Assembly: GCA_903892635.1 (NCBI GenBank)
Contig: CAITJH010000025.1
Coordinates: 1-39,429, forward strand
DNA: 39,429 bases
Direction: 5' to 3'
From: an uncultured Actinomycetes bacterium
GTDB taxonomy: Bacteria > Actinomycetota > Actinomycetes > S36-B12 > UBA5976
Shown here: positions 17,775 to 26,051 of the stretch, one piece after another
How positions within the stretch are numbered: position 1 is the stretch's first letter
How the letters are laid out: every line of letters begins with the position of its first letter
Notes under the pieces: model-generated
The model's database searches: none
Told to the model about the DNA's origin: nothing
The model's input: only the letters and a program-made list of their open reading frames with translations
Position numbers and translations under genes: made by a program

Positions 17775-18377
17775 TTGTCTCGCGAACTTCTCACTGCTAA
17801 GTACCCAGAAGCGCAAGCAGGGTTGATTAAGTATGCCGATTGGCTTGTTACCGCAGGAGTTGAGCGCGGTTTAATTGGCCCGCGCGAGACTGAACGTATT
17901 TGGGAACGCCACATTGCGAACTGCGCAGCATTAGAGGAATTGATTCCTGACGGTGCTCGGGTTATTGATATCGGCAGTGGCGCAGGATTACCAGGACTGG
18001 TCCTTGCAATAGTTCGCCCAGATCTGCACGTAACGTTGATTGAACCATTGCAACGTCGATGCGATTTCCTCAATGAAGTCGTGGTAGATCTTGAGTTGTC
18101 AGATCGAGTAGAAGTTATTCGTGGTCGGGCACAAGATGCACCAGTAGCAAAAGCGGATGTAGTCACAGCGCGAGCGGTTGCGCCATTGAAGAAGTTGCTG
18201 AGTTGGGCTTTGCCACTGGTTGCTCATGGCGGACAAGTCCTTGCAATGAAAGGTTCGTCAGCACCGCAGGAAATCATCGATGCTGCCAGTGTTTTGAAAA
18301 AACGAACCGCTGAAGTAGTTCTCTGTGGCCACGGAGTTGTGGATCCACTAACCACAGTAGTCAGGGTGAGTTCCTAG
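17775..18377 (+). CDS. rsmG: 16S rRNA (guanine-N7) methyltransferase RsmG (GidB)
   Basis: A 200-aa SAM-dependent enzyme that methylates the G527 (E. coli numbering) base of 16S rRNA; loss of such enzymes gives low-level streptomycin resistance. The SAM site is VIDIGSGAGLPG (about 56-67), with GLIGPRETERIWERHIANC upstream as in the family. The only start that keeps the conserved N-terminus is TTG at 17775, since an in-frame TAG lies 15 nt upstream and no ATG or GTG is close. No convincing ribosome binding site precedes it, so the start is less certain than the gene. Confidence 0.95.
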   Translation: MSRELLTAKYPEAQAGLIKYADWLVTAGVERGLIGPRETERIWERHIANCAALEELIPDGARVIDIGSGAGLPGLVLAIVRPDLHVTLIEPLQRRCDFLNEVVVDLELSDRVEVIRGRAQDAPVAKADVVTARAVAPLKKLLSWALPLVAHGGQVLAMKGSSAPQEIIDAASVLKKRTAEVVLCGHGVVDPLTTVVRVSS

Positions 18378-18421
18378 ACTTCTAGTTCAAGCCATACGCT
18401 TGAGCCATTGGAGGTCTTCCC

Positions 18422-19291
18422 TTGAACTTTGACGATGAAGATACACCGTTAGCTGCGGCTGCGGCCGTGTACGTTCGACGCGGTTTAAAAGGAACATTTA
18501 AAGCGCCTCAAAACACTCGCGTGCTCACCGTAGCTAATCAAAAAGGCGGCGTTGGTAAAACCACAACCGCAGTAAACCTTGCAGCATCCATGGGACTTGC
18601 CGGACTTAAAGTCCTTGTTATTGATCTTGATCCTCAAGGTAACGCTTCGACGGCCTTTAGTGTTGATCACCAAGAAGATACGGCTGGAACTTATGAAGTT
18701 CTCGTTGAACAAGCAGCAATTGCGGACACAATGGTTGCAGCCCCCGGCTTTGAATCGCTGTGGGTATTGCCTGCCTCGTTAGATCTTGCTGGTGCGGACA
18801 TCGAACTTATTACAACGGTTTCGGACGAAGAACGCCCATTCCGGTTAAGGGAAGCTTTGGATAACTTCCTTGCGGAATACGAAATGGACTACGTCTTTGT
18901 TGATTGCCCACCAAGTTTGGGCATGTTGACCATTAACGCGCTGGCTGCAGTCACAGAAGTGCTTATTCCGATTCAGTGTGAGTTTTATGCACTCGAAGGT
19001 GTGCAGCAGTTATTGCGGACAATTGAATTTGCGCGAGATCGTCTCAACCCCGATCTTGAAGTCAGCACGATTCTGTTGACGATGTTTAACACGAACACCA
19101 ATCTGTCCTCACAAGTAGCAGATTCAGTGCGGGAGTACTTTGGGGACAAGGTGCTAGAAACTGCAATTCCGCGATCAACTTATGTGGCGGAAGCCCCATC
19201 ACATGGGCAATCAGTCATGACGTATGACCCAGGCTCAACTGGAGCAGTTGCCTATTTGGCAGCAGCTCGTGAAATCACAGAACGCGGCTAG
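18422..19291 (+). CDS. parA: Chromosome partitioning ATPase ParA (Soj)
   Basis: A 289-aa Walker-type ATPase that binds nucleoid DNA and moves ParB-parS complexes apart. The deviant Walker A is KGGVGKTTT (about 39-47). Asp in VIDLDPQGNAST and VFVDCPPSLG follow, as in all ParA. An N-terminal extension of about 35 residues precedes the ATPase core. The start is TTG, supported by a strong GGAGG 8-9 nt upstream. A 6-bp hairpin (18387-18403) lies just before it in the gap after rsmG. parB follows after 11 nt. Confidence 0.96.
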   Translation: MNFDDEDTPLAAAAAVYVRRGLKGTFKAPQNTRVLTVANQKGGVGKTTTAVNLAASMGLAGLKVLVIDLDPQGNASTAFSVDHQEDTAGTYEVLVEQAAIADTMVAAPGFESLWVLPASLDLAGADIELITTVSDEERPFRLREALDNFLAEYEMDYVFVDCPPSLGMLTINALAAVTEVLIPIQCEFYALEGVQQLLRTIEFARDRLNPDLEVSTILLTMFNTNTNLSSQVADSVREYFGDKVLETAIPRSTYVAEAPSHGQSVMTYDPGSTGAVAYLAAAREITERG

Positions 19292-19302
19292 AAGGAGAGA
19301 CA

Positions 19303-20355
19303 ATGGCACAGCGAAAAGGATTGGGTAAGGGACTTGATGCCCTCATGCCGAATGTTTCACGTGAAACTGCAAATCGACCAAAGCCAGCAAAAAAGAGTGC
19401 GCCTCCTGCAAAGAAAGCCACTCCTGCCACCAAGGCCACCTCAGCGAAAAAGGCTCCTGCACCCAGCAAGACTCCAGGTGGAGTAGCCAAGATCATTGGC
19501 GGCGATAGCCCAATGCAGGTAGCTGGACTTACTTTGATGGAAGTTCCGGTGCGAAGTGTTTCGCCAAACCCAAGCCAGCCACGAACGGTGTTTGATGAAG
19601 AGGCACTAGCCGAGCTTGTGTTTTCGATTCAAGAGGTTGGTCTGCTGCAACCAATTGTGGTGCGATCTGCTGACAAGGGATACGAACTTATTGCTGGCGA
19701 ACGCCGGTTGCGTGCGGCCAAGAAAGCTGGACTCAAGACCATCCCAGTTTTGGTTCGTGAGACGTCAGACGATGACATGTTGCGCGATGCGTTGCTTGAG
19801 AACTTGCATCGATCACAACTGACACCGCTTGAAGAAGCCGCTGCGTACCAGCAGTTGCTGCACGATTTCGGTTGCACCCAAGAGCAGCTAGCTTCTCGCT
19901 TGGGCCGTTCACGCCCACAGATCACCAACACCCTTCGACTGTTGAATTTGCCACCGGCAGTCCAACGACGAGTTGCCGCGGGCGTTCTTTCCGCTGGACA
20001 TGCTCGCGCATTGCTTGGTCTGAAGGATCCAGCAGCGATCGAAAAGCTTGCTGCTCGAATTGTTGCTGAGGGTTTGTCAGTTCGTAGCGTAGAAGAGATT
20101 GTTTCTGTCGGGCTCTCTGATGGTCCTGGTTCAACCAAGGGTGCAAGCACGAAGAAGAAGGGCACCATCAGTGCGCCTGGGTTAGCCGACTTAGGCCGAC
20201 GTATGTCTGAACGATTGGACACTCGTGTAACAGTTCAAGTCGGTCGCACCAAAGGCAAGGTTGTTATCGAGTTTGCAACTCTCGAAGACCTACGTCGCAT
20301 CGTTGAGATTGTGGATCCGCCGAAGCGTGGAATGTTTGGCGAACCACTGAAGTAG
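19303..20355 (+). CDS. parB: Chromosome partitioning protein ParB (Spo0J)
   Basis: A 350-aa CTP-dependent DNA clamp that loads at parS and slides. The N-terminal ParA-contact motif is RKGLGKGLDALM (4-15). A Lys/Ala/Pro-rich linker follows (about 25-60). The CTPase domain carries GERRLRAA (132-139) and ENLHR (166-170), and the helix-turn-helix reads QEQLASRLGRSRPQITNTLRLL. The C-terminus is the dimerisation domain. A strong ribosome binding site (GAAGGAGAG) precedes the ATG. The gene contains a parS site within its own codons 17-22. Confidence 0.96.
   Translation: MAQRKGLGKGLDALMPNVSRETANRPKPAKKSAPPAKKATPATKATSAKKAPAPSKTPGGVAKIIGGDSPMQVAGLTLMEVPVRSVSPNPSQPRTVFDEEALAELVFSIQEVGLLQPIVVRSADKGYELIAGERRLRAAKKAGLKTIPVLVRETSDDDMLRDALLENLHRSQLTPLEEAAAYQQLLHDFGCTQEQLASRLGRSRPQITNTLRLLNLPPAVQRRVAAGVLSAGHARALLGLKDPAAIEKLAARIVAEGLSVRSVEEIVSVGLSDGPGSTKGASTKKKGTISAPGLADLGRRMSERLDTRVTVQVGRTKGKVVIEFATLEDLRRIVEIVDPPKRGMFGEPLK
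19353..19368. promoter_or_regulatory. parS centromere site 3, inside parB
   Basis: TGTTTCACGTGAAACT contains the same perfect 14-bp core as the other two sites. It is embedded in the coding sequence, where it spells NVSRET in the parB frame. Internal parS copies in parB are known in other bacteria and can feed back on expression. Confidence 0.9.
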
Positions 20356-20380
20356 TTAGTGCTTTAACGTCTAATCACAA

Positions 20381-20400
20381 TATGTGACCCACGTCACATA
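20381..20400. other. Perfect palindrome (CRP/GlxR-like site or bidirectional terminator)
   Basis: Two 8-bp perfect arms enclose a 4-nt centre. The inner part fits TGTGA-N6-TCACA, the consensus of CRP-family sites, which actinobacterial GlxR also uses. It lies in the 51-bp gap between the convergent parB and cwlM-like genes, where it could instead act as a hairpin terminator for both; there is no T run on either side. Confidence 0.6.
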
Positions 20401-20406
20401 TAAGAA

Positions 20407-21492
20407 TTAACCGATTCTTGGTGCTAACAATCGAGTAATCGCAGCGCTGATTGCGTGAGCAACATTGTCACGAACAACCTCGTTGCCTAAATGCATCGCA
20501 TCGTGCTCATTGCTGATGTATCCCACTTCGACGCGAACAGCTGGCATGCGAGTAAGGCGAAGTAAATCCCAAGTCTTTGGATGACTACGACAATCAAGCA
20601 ATTGTGTAGCCCGAGTGATTTCCTCTTGAATCAATTCAGCAAGCCGCATTCCAGTAGCAGAGCGCGAAAATTCATGACCGAAGTAATACGTTGCAACACC
20701 TTGAGGCAGATTGCTTGATGCACTGTCGCATCGCAGTGAGATGACTAGATCAACTTTCTGATCGTTTGCCAATGCCGCACGTTCACGCTCGTCACCATCA
20801 TGAGCAATCTGCGCTCGAGCCAAGATCACTTGAGCTCCGGCAGTCAGTAGCAGTCCCTCGAGCCGATTGGCGATGTCGTTACACACGAAGCTCTCTGAAA
20901 GATCAGTATGAGAAAACGTTCTGGTCGCAGCACTGGGATCGATCAAAATAACAGCAGAATCTAGTGTGGTTCGGCGCATCACAGAATCAGACATCGCAAG
21001 TTCGCGCAGGTGTTCTTGATTACCGCCCGAGACAGTTCGAATCAGGCGATTCAAAGCTCGAAAAAATTCCGGTCCAGCAATCCCGTCGACATCGAGGCCA
21101 ACATTGCGCTGAAATTCGCGTACCGCCGTGTCAGTGTTGCGTCCAAAGACGCCATCGACCCGATCAAGTGTGAAGCCCAATTCCAACAGGCGTTGTTGTA
21201 ATTGAGCGACATCTTCGCCATGAATAAGGTGGCTCGGAGTAAAACTTAAAACACGATCGCCAAGATTCCAGCGCGCTTCATCCAAGCGACGCATTGTTTG
21301 AGGCCCAGCAATTCCATCAACGGTCAGCCCTCGGCTTTGCTGAAAGACGCGAAGTGCTTGCTCGCATTCGTCATCGAAAATGTCGAAACCCACCTCAGTG
21401 TTCGCTGGCATGAAACCGAGTTGAACGAGGCGCGAACGCACCTCGAGCACTTCTGGTCCTTGATTGCCGAGCTTTAACACTGAAGTGGGCAC
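20407..21492 (-). CDS. cwlM: CwlM-like N-acetylmuramoyl-L-alanine amidase homologue, probably inactive
   Basis: 361 aa with two peptidoglycan-binding (PGB1-type) repeats (about 8-70 and 90-148) and a C-terminal Amidase_3 domain (about 178-358). There is no signal peptide, so it should be cytoplasmic. Active Amidase_3 enzymes begin with an aspartate-proline-glycine-histidine motif and have a histidine in the ISLHxN strand; here these read IDPSAAT (184-190) and ISLRCDS (251-257), so two zinc-ligand histidines appear lost. Glu200 and the catalytic-type Glu322 (VEVGYISN) remain. In mycobacteria CwlM is a cytoplasmic PknB substrate that activates MurA rather than a hydrolase; this homologue in the same locus likely has a similar regulatory role, which is inference. 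It ends without the C-terminal extension of the roughly 400-aa mycobacterial protein. The start is GTG, 11 nt after the trxA stop. Confidence 0.85.
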   Translation of the reverse strand: MPTSVLKLGNQGPEVLEVRSRLVQLGFMPANTEVGFDIFDDECEQALRVFQQSRGLTVDGIAGPQTMRRLDEARWNLGDRVLSFTPSHLIHGEDVAQLQQRLLELGFTLDRVDGVFGRNTDTAVREFQRNVGLDVDGIAGPEFFRALNRLIRTVSGGNQEHLRELAMSDSVMRRTTLDSAVILIDPSAATRTFSHTDLSESFVCNDIANRLEGLLLTAGAQVILARAQIAHDGDERERAALANDQKVDLVISLRCDSASSNLPQGVATYYFGHEFSRSATGMRLAELIQEEITRATQLLDCRSHPKTWDLLRLTRMPAVRVEVGYISNEHDAMHLGNEVVRDNVAHAISAAITRLLAPRIG

Positions 21493-21503
21493 GATAAAAA
21501 GGT

Positions 21504-21827
21504 TTAGATGAATTCCGCGAGATCAGCTAGCAAGCCAGCTTTTGGCTTTGCGCCGATGATCTGCTTAACAATCTCTCCACCTTGGTAGATGTTCATTGTT
21601 GGGATTGATGTAACGCCATAATTGGCTGCAGTTGCAGGGTTTTCGTCAACATTGAGCTTGACGATTGTGATCTTGTCACCATGCGCAGCAGCAATTTCTT
21701 CAAGAATTGGGCTGACCATTTTGCATGGACCACACCATTCTGCCCAGAAATCAACTAGTACTGGCTTTGTGCTGTTAAGCACTACTGACTGGAAATCAGC
21801 ATCCGTAACGGCGGCTGTAGCACCCAT
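21504..21827 (-). CDS. trxA: Thioredoxin
   Basis: A 107-aa thioredoxin that reduces protein disulfides and is recycled by the reductase encoded just upstream. The active site is WCGPCK (about 31-36), with the cis-proline in SIPTMNIY. I choose the ATG at 21825-21827, preceded by GAGGAAG, over the upstream ATG at 21860, which would add 11 residues not typical of the family. trxB-trxA-cwlM matches mycobacterial trxB2-trxC-cwlM order. Confidence 0.96.
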   Translation of the reverse strand: MGATAAVTDADFQSVVLNSTKPVLVDFWAEWCGPCKMVSPILEEIAAAHGDKITIVKLNVDENPATAANYGVTSIPTMNIYQGGEIVKQIIGAKPKAGLLADLAEFI

Positions 21828-21864
21828 GTGCTTCCTCGTTTCTATTTCGTGTGTCTGCATCTAA

Positions 21865-21870
21865 AGCATA
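21865..21870 (-). promoter_or_regulatory. Possible -10 element upstream of trxA
   Basis: TATGCT on the minus strand in the 77-nt trxB-trxA gap would start transcription near 21860, giving a leader of about 33 nt that contains the GAGGAAG ribosome binding site. No good -35 is seen at 17 nt. Confidence 0.35.
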
Positions 21871-21904
21871 GATGTCATTGTGGAACTTGCGGGAGCAATA
21901 ACCC

Positions 21905-22834
21905 CTAGTGAGCTAGGAATCGTTCTGCATCGAGTGCGGCCTTGCACCCAGAGCCTGCGGCTGTGATTGCTTGGCGGTAAGTGTGGTCTACCAAATCTCC
22001 ACAGGCGAAAACTCCATCAACATTCGTTGCAGAAGAGTTGCCCTTGGTTATTACGTAGCCTTCGGAATCTAGTTCAACAACGCCCTTGATCAGTTCGGAA
22101 CGCGGGTCATGACCAATGGCTACGAATAGACCAGTGACATCAAGCGATCGTGTCTGTCCTGTTTGGGTATCGCGCAAGGTAACGCCCGACAATTTGGGAT
22201 CGCCATGAAGTTCGGTGACTTCGCTGTTCCAAGCGAATTTAATTTTTGGATCGTTATGTGCACGTTCGGCCATGATCTTGCTTGCTCGAAGTTCGCCACG
22301 ACGATGGATAAGAGTTACAGACTTAGCAAACCGAGTGAGGAATGTGGCCTCTTCAATTGCTGAATCGCCACCGCCAACAACTGCAATGTCTTGATCGCGG
22401 AAGAAAAAGCCATCGCAAGTTGCACACCATGACACCCCGTGGCCGGACAATTCTTGTTCGCGGTCAATACCTAAATTGCGGTAGGCCGAACCCATCGCCA
22501 AAATTACAGAACGTGCTTGGTAGGTGTTTCCCGAACCATCAGTAACACTCTTGATTGGGCCAGTGAGATCCATGGCAGTGACATCGTCAGTGATGAGTTG
22601 TGCATCAAAACGAGCAACTTGGGCACGCATGTTTTCCATCAAAGTTGGCCCCATCACACCATCAGGGAAACCTGGGAAGTTTTCAACCTCGGTGGTGTTC
22701 ATGAGTGCGCCACCAGCAGTGACAGCACCCTCGAAAATAATGGGATTTAGTTGGGCGCGCGCGGCATAAATTGCTGCGGTGTAGCCAGCTGGACCTGATC
22801 CAACAATGATGACTTCTCGAACGTCTTGACTCAT
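21905..22834 (-). CDS. trxB: Thioredoxin-disulfide reductase
   Basis: A 309-aa flavoprotein that passes electrons from NADPH to thioredoxin. It has the N-terminal FAD site [16 protein letters not shown] (about 12-27), the redox-active CATCDG, the NADPH site [10 protein letters not shown], and a second FAD motif VFACGDLVD near the C-terminus. The length is standard for the low-molecular-weight class. GAGGGG precedes the ATG. I found no clear SigR-type promoter (GGAAT-N18-GTT) in the 95-nt upstream gap, although such control is common in actinobacteria. Confidence 0.97.
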   Translation of the reverse strand: MSQDVREVIIVGSGPAGYTAAIYAARAQLNPIIFEGAVTAGGALMNTTEVENFPGFPDGVMGPTLMENMRAQVARFDAQLITDDVTAMDLTGPIKSVTDGSGNTYQARSVILAMGSAYRNLGIDREQELSGHGVSWCATCDGFFFRDQDIAVVGGGDSAIEEATFLTRFAKSVTLIHRRGELRASKIMAERAHNDPKIKFAWNSEVTELHGDPKLSGVTLRDTQTGQTRSLDVTGLFVAIGHDPRSELIKGVVELDSEGYVITKGNSSATNVDGVFACGDLVDHTYRQAITAAGSGCKAALDAERFLAH

Positions 22835-22929
22835 TAGTGCCCCTCAACTAGCTCTCGAGCAATCTTACGTTCGATACCTCAAGACTTCGCGGTGTGCCTA
22901 GTGCTTTTGAGTTCGTTGCTCGTAGCTTG

Positions 22930-24384
22930 TTACAACCCAAACGTGATGCTTGTTATTCCGCCTTGATACGTTCCTGGTGTGGTTTCGGGAACCGCAGTGA
23001 TCCACACCAATACATAACGACCCGAAATAGCGCGTGGCGATTTAATGACACCTGACATGTCGGCATTTGTTAATGAACCCAGTTGTTGTGCCGTAGTGAC
23101 ATCGGGGTTTGCAGAGTCAGTCACGAACACTGTGGCAGACATCCCCGCAACAGTGAAATCTAGATTCACTTGCGAAACTGGCCGCGGCGCCCCAAGGTCA
23201 AGCAGTAATCCAACTCCGGGCTTTCCAGCCATATTGCTTGATCGGTATTTGACGGTTGTCCATGCTGTGGCCGCATCTGCATCTATCGCATTGTTAGCTA
23301 GGTCTGGGTTCTCACTGTTATCCCCAAATGGATCGTAATCCTTGACCGAGACAGCTTGAATTGGTTGCGTTGAAGTAGCTGTCGGACTGACGATAAGTCT
23401 TGGGGTGGCTTCAGGAGTCAGCAGAATCGAAGCAGGTACCTCAGACTTATTGAAATTGTGCGTCATGAGTTGCCAGCCAATCCAACCCATTCCCAGCACA
23501 CACACAACAGCAATGGCTGTTGCTCGAACCCTATGAGAGTGTGTTTCTGGTCGGCCATGCCATGTCACTGGATGAGCGGCAAGGCGAGCAAGCGTTGATG
23601 TTTGCTCAACTGATGCTTCAGCAGTGCCTACGCTGATGAGATCAATGAGCTCGCGCATCAATGTGATGCTGCCATCTTGGGTACGTAAGTAGAGCGCATC
23701 AATCGAATGTGGAATCGCTCCTCGCAAAGCACTGGGCAATTTTCGACTAGTACTAATAGGTGCAGTGGGTAAACCATCTGCTTCACCAGCAGGCCATACG
23801 CCGGTCACCATAGCGAAAAGCAGATTTCCGACCCCTTTGATGTCGGCGCGAATCGGATCGGTTTCATCGAGGCCAAGAAATGAACAGTCCACACCGAATC
23901 CAGAAATTCGAACAGGTTGAAGTTCATTAAGCAACACATTGTGGGGACGTAATCGTCCATGGCCAATGTGTTTATCGTGCGCTTGGGCTAATGAGACGGC
24001 AAGTTGTCGAACAAGATCCAACGCAACACCAGCGGTAAAGGGCTCTTGGTCTGACGTTAATCGTTCGTCCAGGCCGGTGCCTTCGGCCCATTCAGTGACA
24101 ATTCCGACGTAACGAGTTGGTTGAGCCAAGCTCTGATTATCTGTCAGACTCCCAGATTCAATGACATCAAGAAGTGCAATTGAATTGCGGCCAGCATTGG
24201 CCGCTGCCAAAAGACATGTCGTTACAACATTGTTTCGTCTCGAATCAGTCTCGTCGAGAAGATACAGAGTTACCCAGCGATTAAGAACAGTATCGAGCGC
24301 TCGCCACACCGTTGGGCTAACGGGTGAACTGACTTGAACGTCGAGCAGATAACGATCTGCAAATGTACGTCCCGCATCACTCAT
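22930..24384 (-). CDS. Pseudokinase-membrane-discoidin-like protein, partner of MurJ (split MviN C-terminal half)
   Basis: 484 aa. Residues about 10-255 resemble a Ser/Thr protein kinase fold that has lost catalysis. The invariant lysine strand reads WVTLYLLDE, the catalytic-loop HRDxxxxN is HGRLRPHN (142-149, no aspartate) and DFG is SGFG (161-164). A membrane segment covers about 287-306. An outer linker rich in Thr/Pro follows, then a C-terminal beta-rich domain (about 345-484) with DADAATAWTT and LLLDLGAPRPVSQV, as in F5/8 type C-like modules. In mycobacteria the same domain order is fused to the C-terminus of MviN/MurJ, where the phosphorylated pseudokinase recruits FhaA. Here it is a separate gene 10 nt after murJ. 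No ribosome binding site is present; TAATCT lies 7 nt upstream. Confidence 0.82.
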   Translation of the reverse strand: MSDAGRTFADRYLLDVQVSSPVSPTVWRALDTVLNRWVTLYLLDETDSRRNNVVTTCLLAAANAGRNSIALLDVIESGSLTDNQSLAQPTRYVGIVTEWAEGTGLDERLTSDQEPFTAGVALDLVRQLAVSLAQAHDKHIGHGRLRPHNVLLNELQPVRISGFGVDCSFLGLDETDPIRADIKGVGNLLFAMVTGVWPAGEADGLPTAPISTSRKLPSALRGAIPHSIDALYLRTQDGSITLMRELIDLISVGTAEASVEQTSTLARLAAHPVTWHGRPETHSHRVRATAIAVVCVLGMGWIGWQLMTHNFNKSEVPASILLTPEATPRLIVSPTATSTQPIQAVSVKDYDPFGDNSENPDLANNAIDADAATAWTTVKYRSSNMAGKPGVGLLLDLGAPRPVSQVNLDFTVAGMSATVFVTDSANPDVTTAQQLGSLTNADMSGVIKSPRAISGRYVLVWITAVPETTPGTYQGGITSITFGL

Positions 24385-24394
24385 ACATCAAAGA

Positions 24395-26017
24395 TTATCT
24401 GCGCAAGCGACGATTGAGAAATTCTTGAAGAGCGTCGAGCTCGCGAATATGTGTGCGGTGTGCAGCAAAAACAAAGACAACCGCGAAGACCAAAGCTTCG
24501 ATACTGAACTTCGCAAGTAACGCAAAGAAGCCACTAGCGGTGTCAAGTTGCCCAATCGCAACATGAACGGCGATAGCTACCAGTGATGCAGTAATTGAGC
24601 ACACAATCACACGAACAATGTGGCGCGTTAAGTCAGTGGACTGCGAAGCAATGTGACGTCGACTGACTCGTTTCCAAGTGACAATCGCCGTGATGGTGTA
24701 CGCCACCGAATAGGCGAGAGCTAATGAAGCAACCTTGTGACTGATTGTGACGTAATGAAAAAGAATGAGACCAATTCCAAGGTGCAAGCCATTGAATCCA
24801 AGATTGAGAAAGAACGGTGTCTTGGTATTTTCTTGCGCGTAGTAACTGCGCAAGAGAACATAAAAAATTGAAAAAGCGGGCAGACCGAGGGCAAACATCG
24901 AAGCAATAACACCGACTGATGAGCCTTGCTGATGCGATGAGGCTCCAAATCCATAAAGCAATTGACCCAAGAGCGGACCAGTAATAAAGAGCAGTGTTGC
25001 GCCGGGAACAATAAAAGCAATAACAGTGCGCACACCATCGGTGAGATCATGACCAAAACTGTCGAAGTCACCAGCATGCGCTTGTCGACTTAGTCGTGGC
25101 AATAGTGCAGTAATCAAACTGACAGTGATGATGCTGTGCGGCAACATCATCATGAGCTGACCTTTTTGATACGAGGTAAAACCAATCTCGACTAAGCCCG
25201 CTTGCGAAGCCACTACGTTTGCGTAAGTCGTAAGGCGAGCGATAACCAAAAAACTAATTTGATTTACTGCAACAAACCCAATGGTCCAAATAGCTAAGTC
25301 ACCGACTTTTCCTAGACCGCTACCACGCAAACCAAACTTTGGAGTGAACCAATAACCACTCTTCTTCAGTGCAGGTAACAAGATGCCCGCCTGCATAATC
25401 ACACCAAGAGTTGTTCCTGCTCCAAGCAATGTCAATTGCGCCGAGGTCACTGAGGATGTATTTGGTTGTCCTACCGAGATCGAAATAAAAATTACTGCAG
25501 TAACAATGACAATGACATTGTTAACGATCGGGGCAAACATCGGAACGATGAATACATCACGCGAATTAAGTACTTGGCTAATGACGGTGTAGAGACCATA
25601 GAAAAAGATTTGCGGTAAACACCACAGTGCAAAAATTGTCGCAACATGTAAATCTTGATTTGTCCACTGCGATGTTGAATATATTCGAACCAACAAACTA
25701 GCGGCCATCATCGCGATGACAACAATGATCAACAAGATGCTGCTAATCGCAGTGAGTAACTGATCGGTGAATTTCTTGCCACCATCGTGGTCATCTTGCA
25801 TGTGGCGAATGAGCGATGGAATAAAGACAGCATTAATTGCGCCGCCGGCAATCAAAATGTAAATAATGTTAGGGATGCTGTTGGCAACGGAGTAGGTGTC
25901 CGAAAAAATACCTGTACCGATTGCAGCAACGAGGACAATGTCGCGAACCACACCGGATAGCCGACTGATCAACGTGCCAAGGGCCATACCTGAGGTATTG
26001 CCCAATGACTTACCCAT
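24395..26017 (-). CDS. murJ: Lipid II flippase MurJ (MviN)
   Basis: A 540-aa polytopic protein of the MATE/MOP superfamily with about 14 membrane helices that moves lipid II to the outer face of the membrane. The N-terminus MGKSLGNTSGMALGTLISRL and the following GVVRDIVLVAAIGTG are typical, including the early arginines of the central cavity. The protein stops after the membrane domain (…EFLNRRLRR), at the usual length of non-mycobacterial MurJ; the kinase-like half is a separate gene downstream. AAGG lies 7-9 nt before the ATG. It follows the DUF6049 gene by 34 nt, as in mycobacteria. Confidence 0.95.
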   Translation of the reverse strand: MGKSLGNTSGMALGTLISRLSGVVRDIVLVAAIGTGIFSDTYSVANSIPNIIYILIAGGAINAVFIPSLIRHMQDDHDGGKKFTDQLLTAISSILLIIVVIAMMAASLLVRIYSTSQWTNQDLHVATIFALWCLPQIFFYGLYTVISQVLNSRDVFIVPMFAPIVNNVIVIVTAVIFISISVGQPNTSSVTSAQLTLLGAGTTLGVIMQAGILLPALKKSGYWFTPKFGLRGSGLGKVGDLAIWTIGFVAVNQISFLVIARLTTYANVVASQAGLVEIGFTSYQKGQLMMMLPHSIITVSLITALLPRLSRQAHAGDFDSFGHDLTDGVRTVIAFIVPGATLLFITGPLLGQLLYGFGASSHQQGSSVGVIASMFALGLPAFSIFYVLLRSYYAQENTKTPFFLNLGFNGLHLGIGLILFHYVTISHKVASLALAYSVAYTITAIVTWKRVSRRHIASQSTDLTRHIVRVIVCSITASLVAIAVHVAIGQLDTASGFFALLAKFSIEALVFAVVFVFAAHRTHIRELDALQEFLNRRLRR

Positions 26018-26051
26018 GAACAGCCTTAACTTTCTTTCTCAAACCAGCTTT

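Noticed and set aside
22860-22929. SigR-type promoter upstream of trxB
   Set aside because: The GGAAT-N18-GTT pattern was looked for because trxBA is a classic target, but no acceptable match is present.
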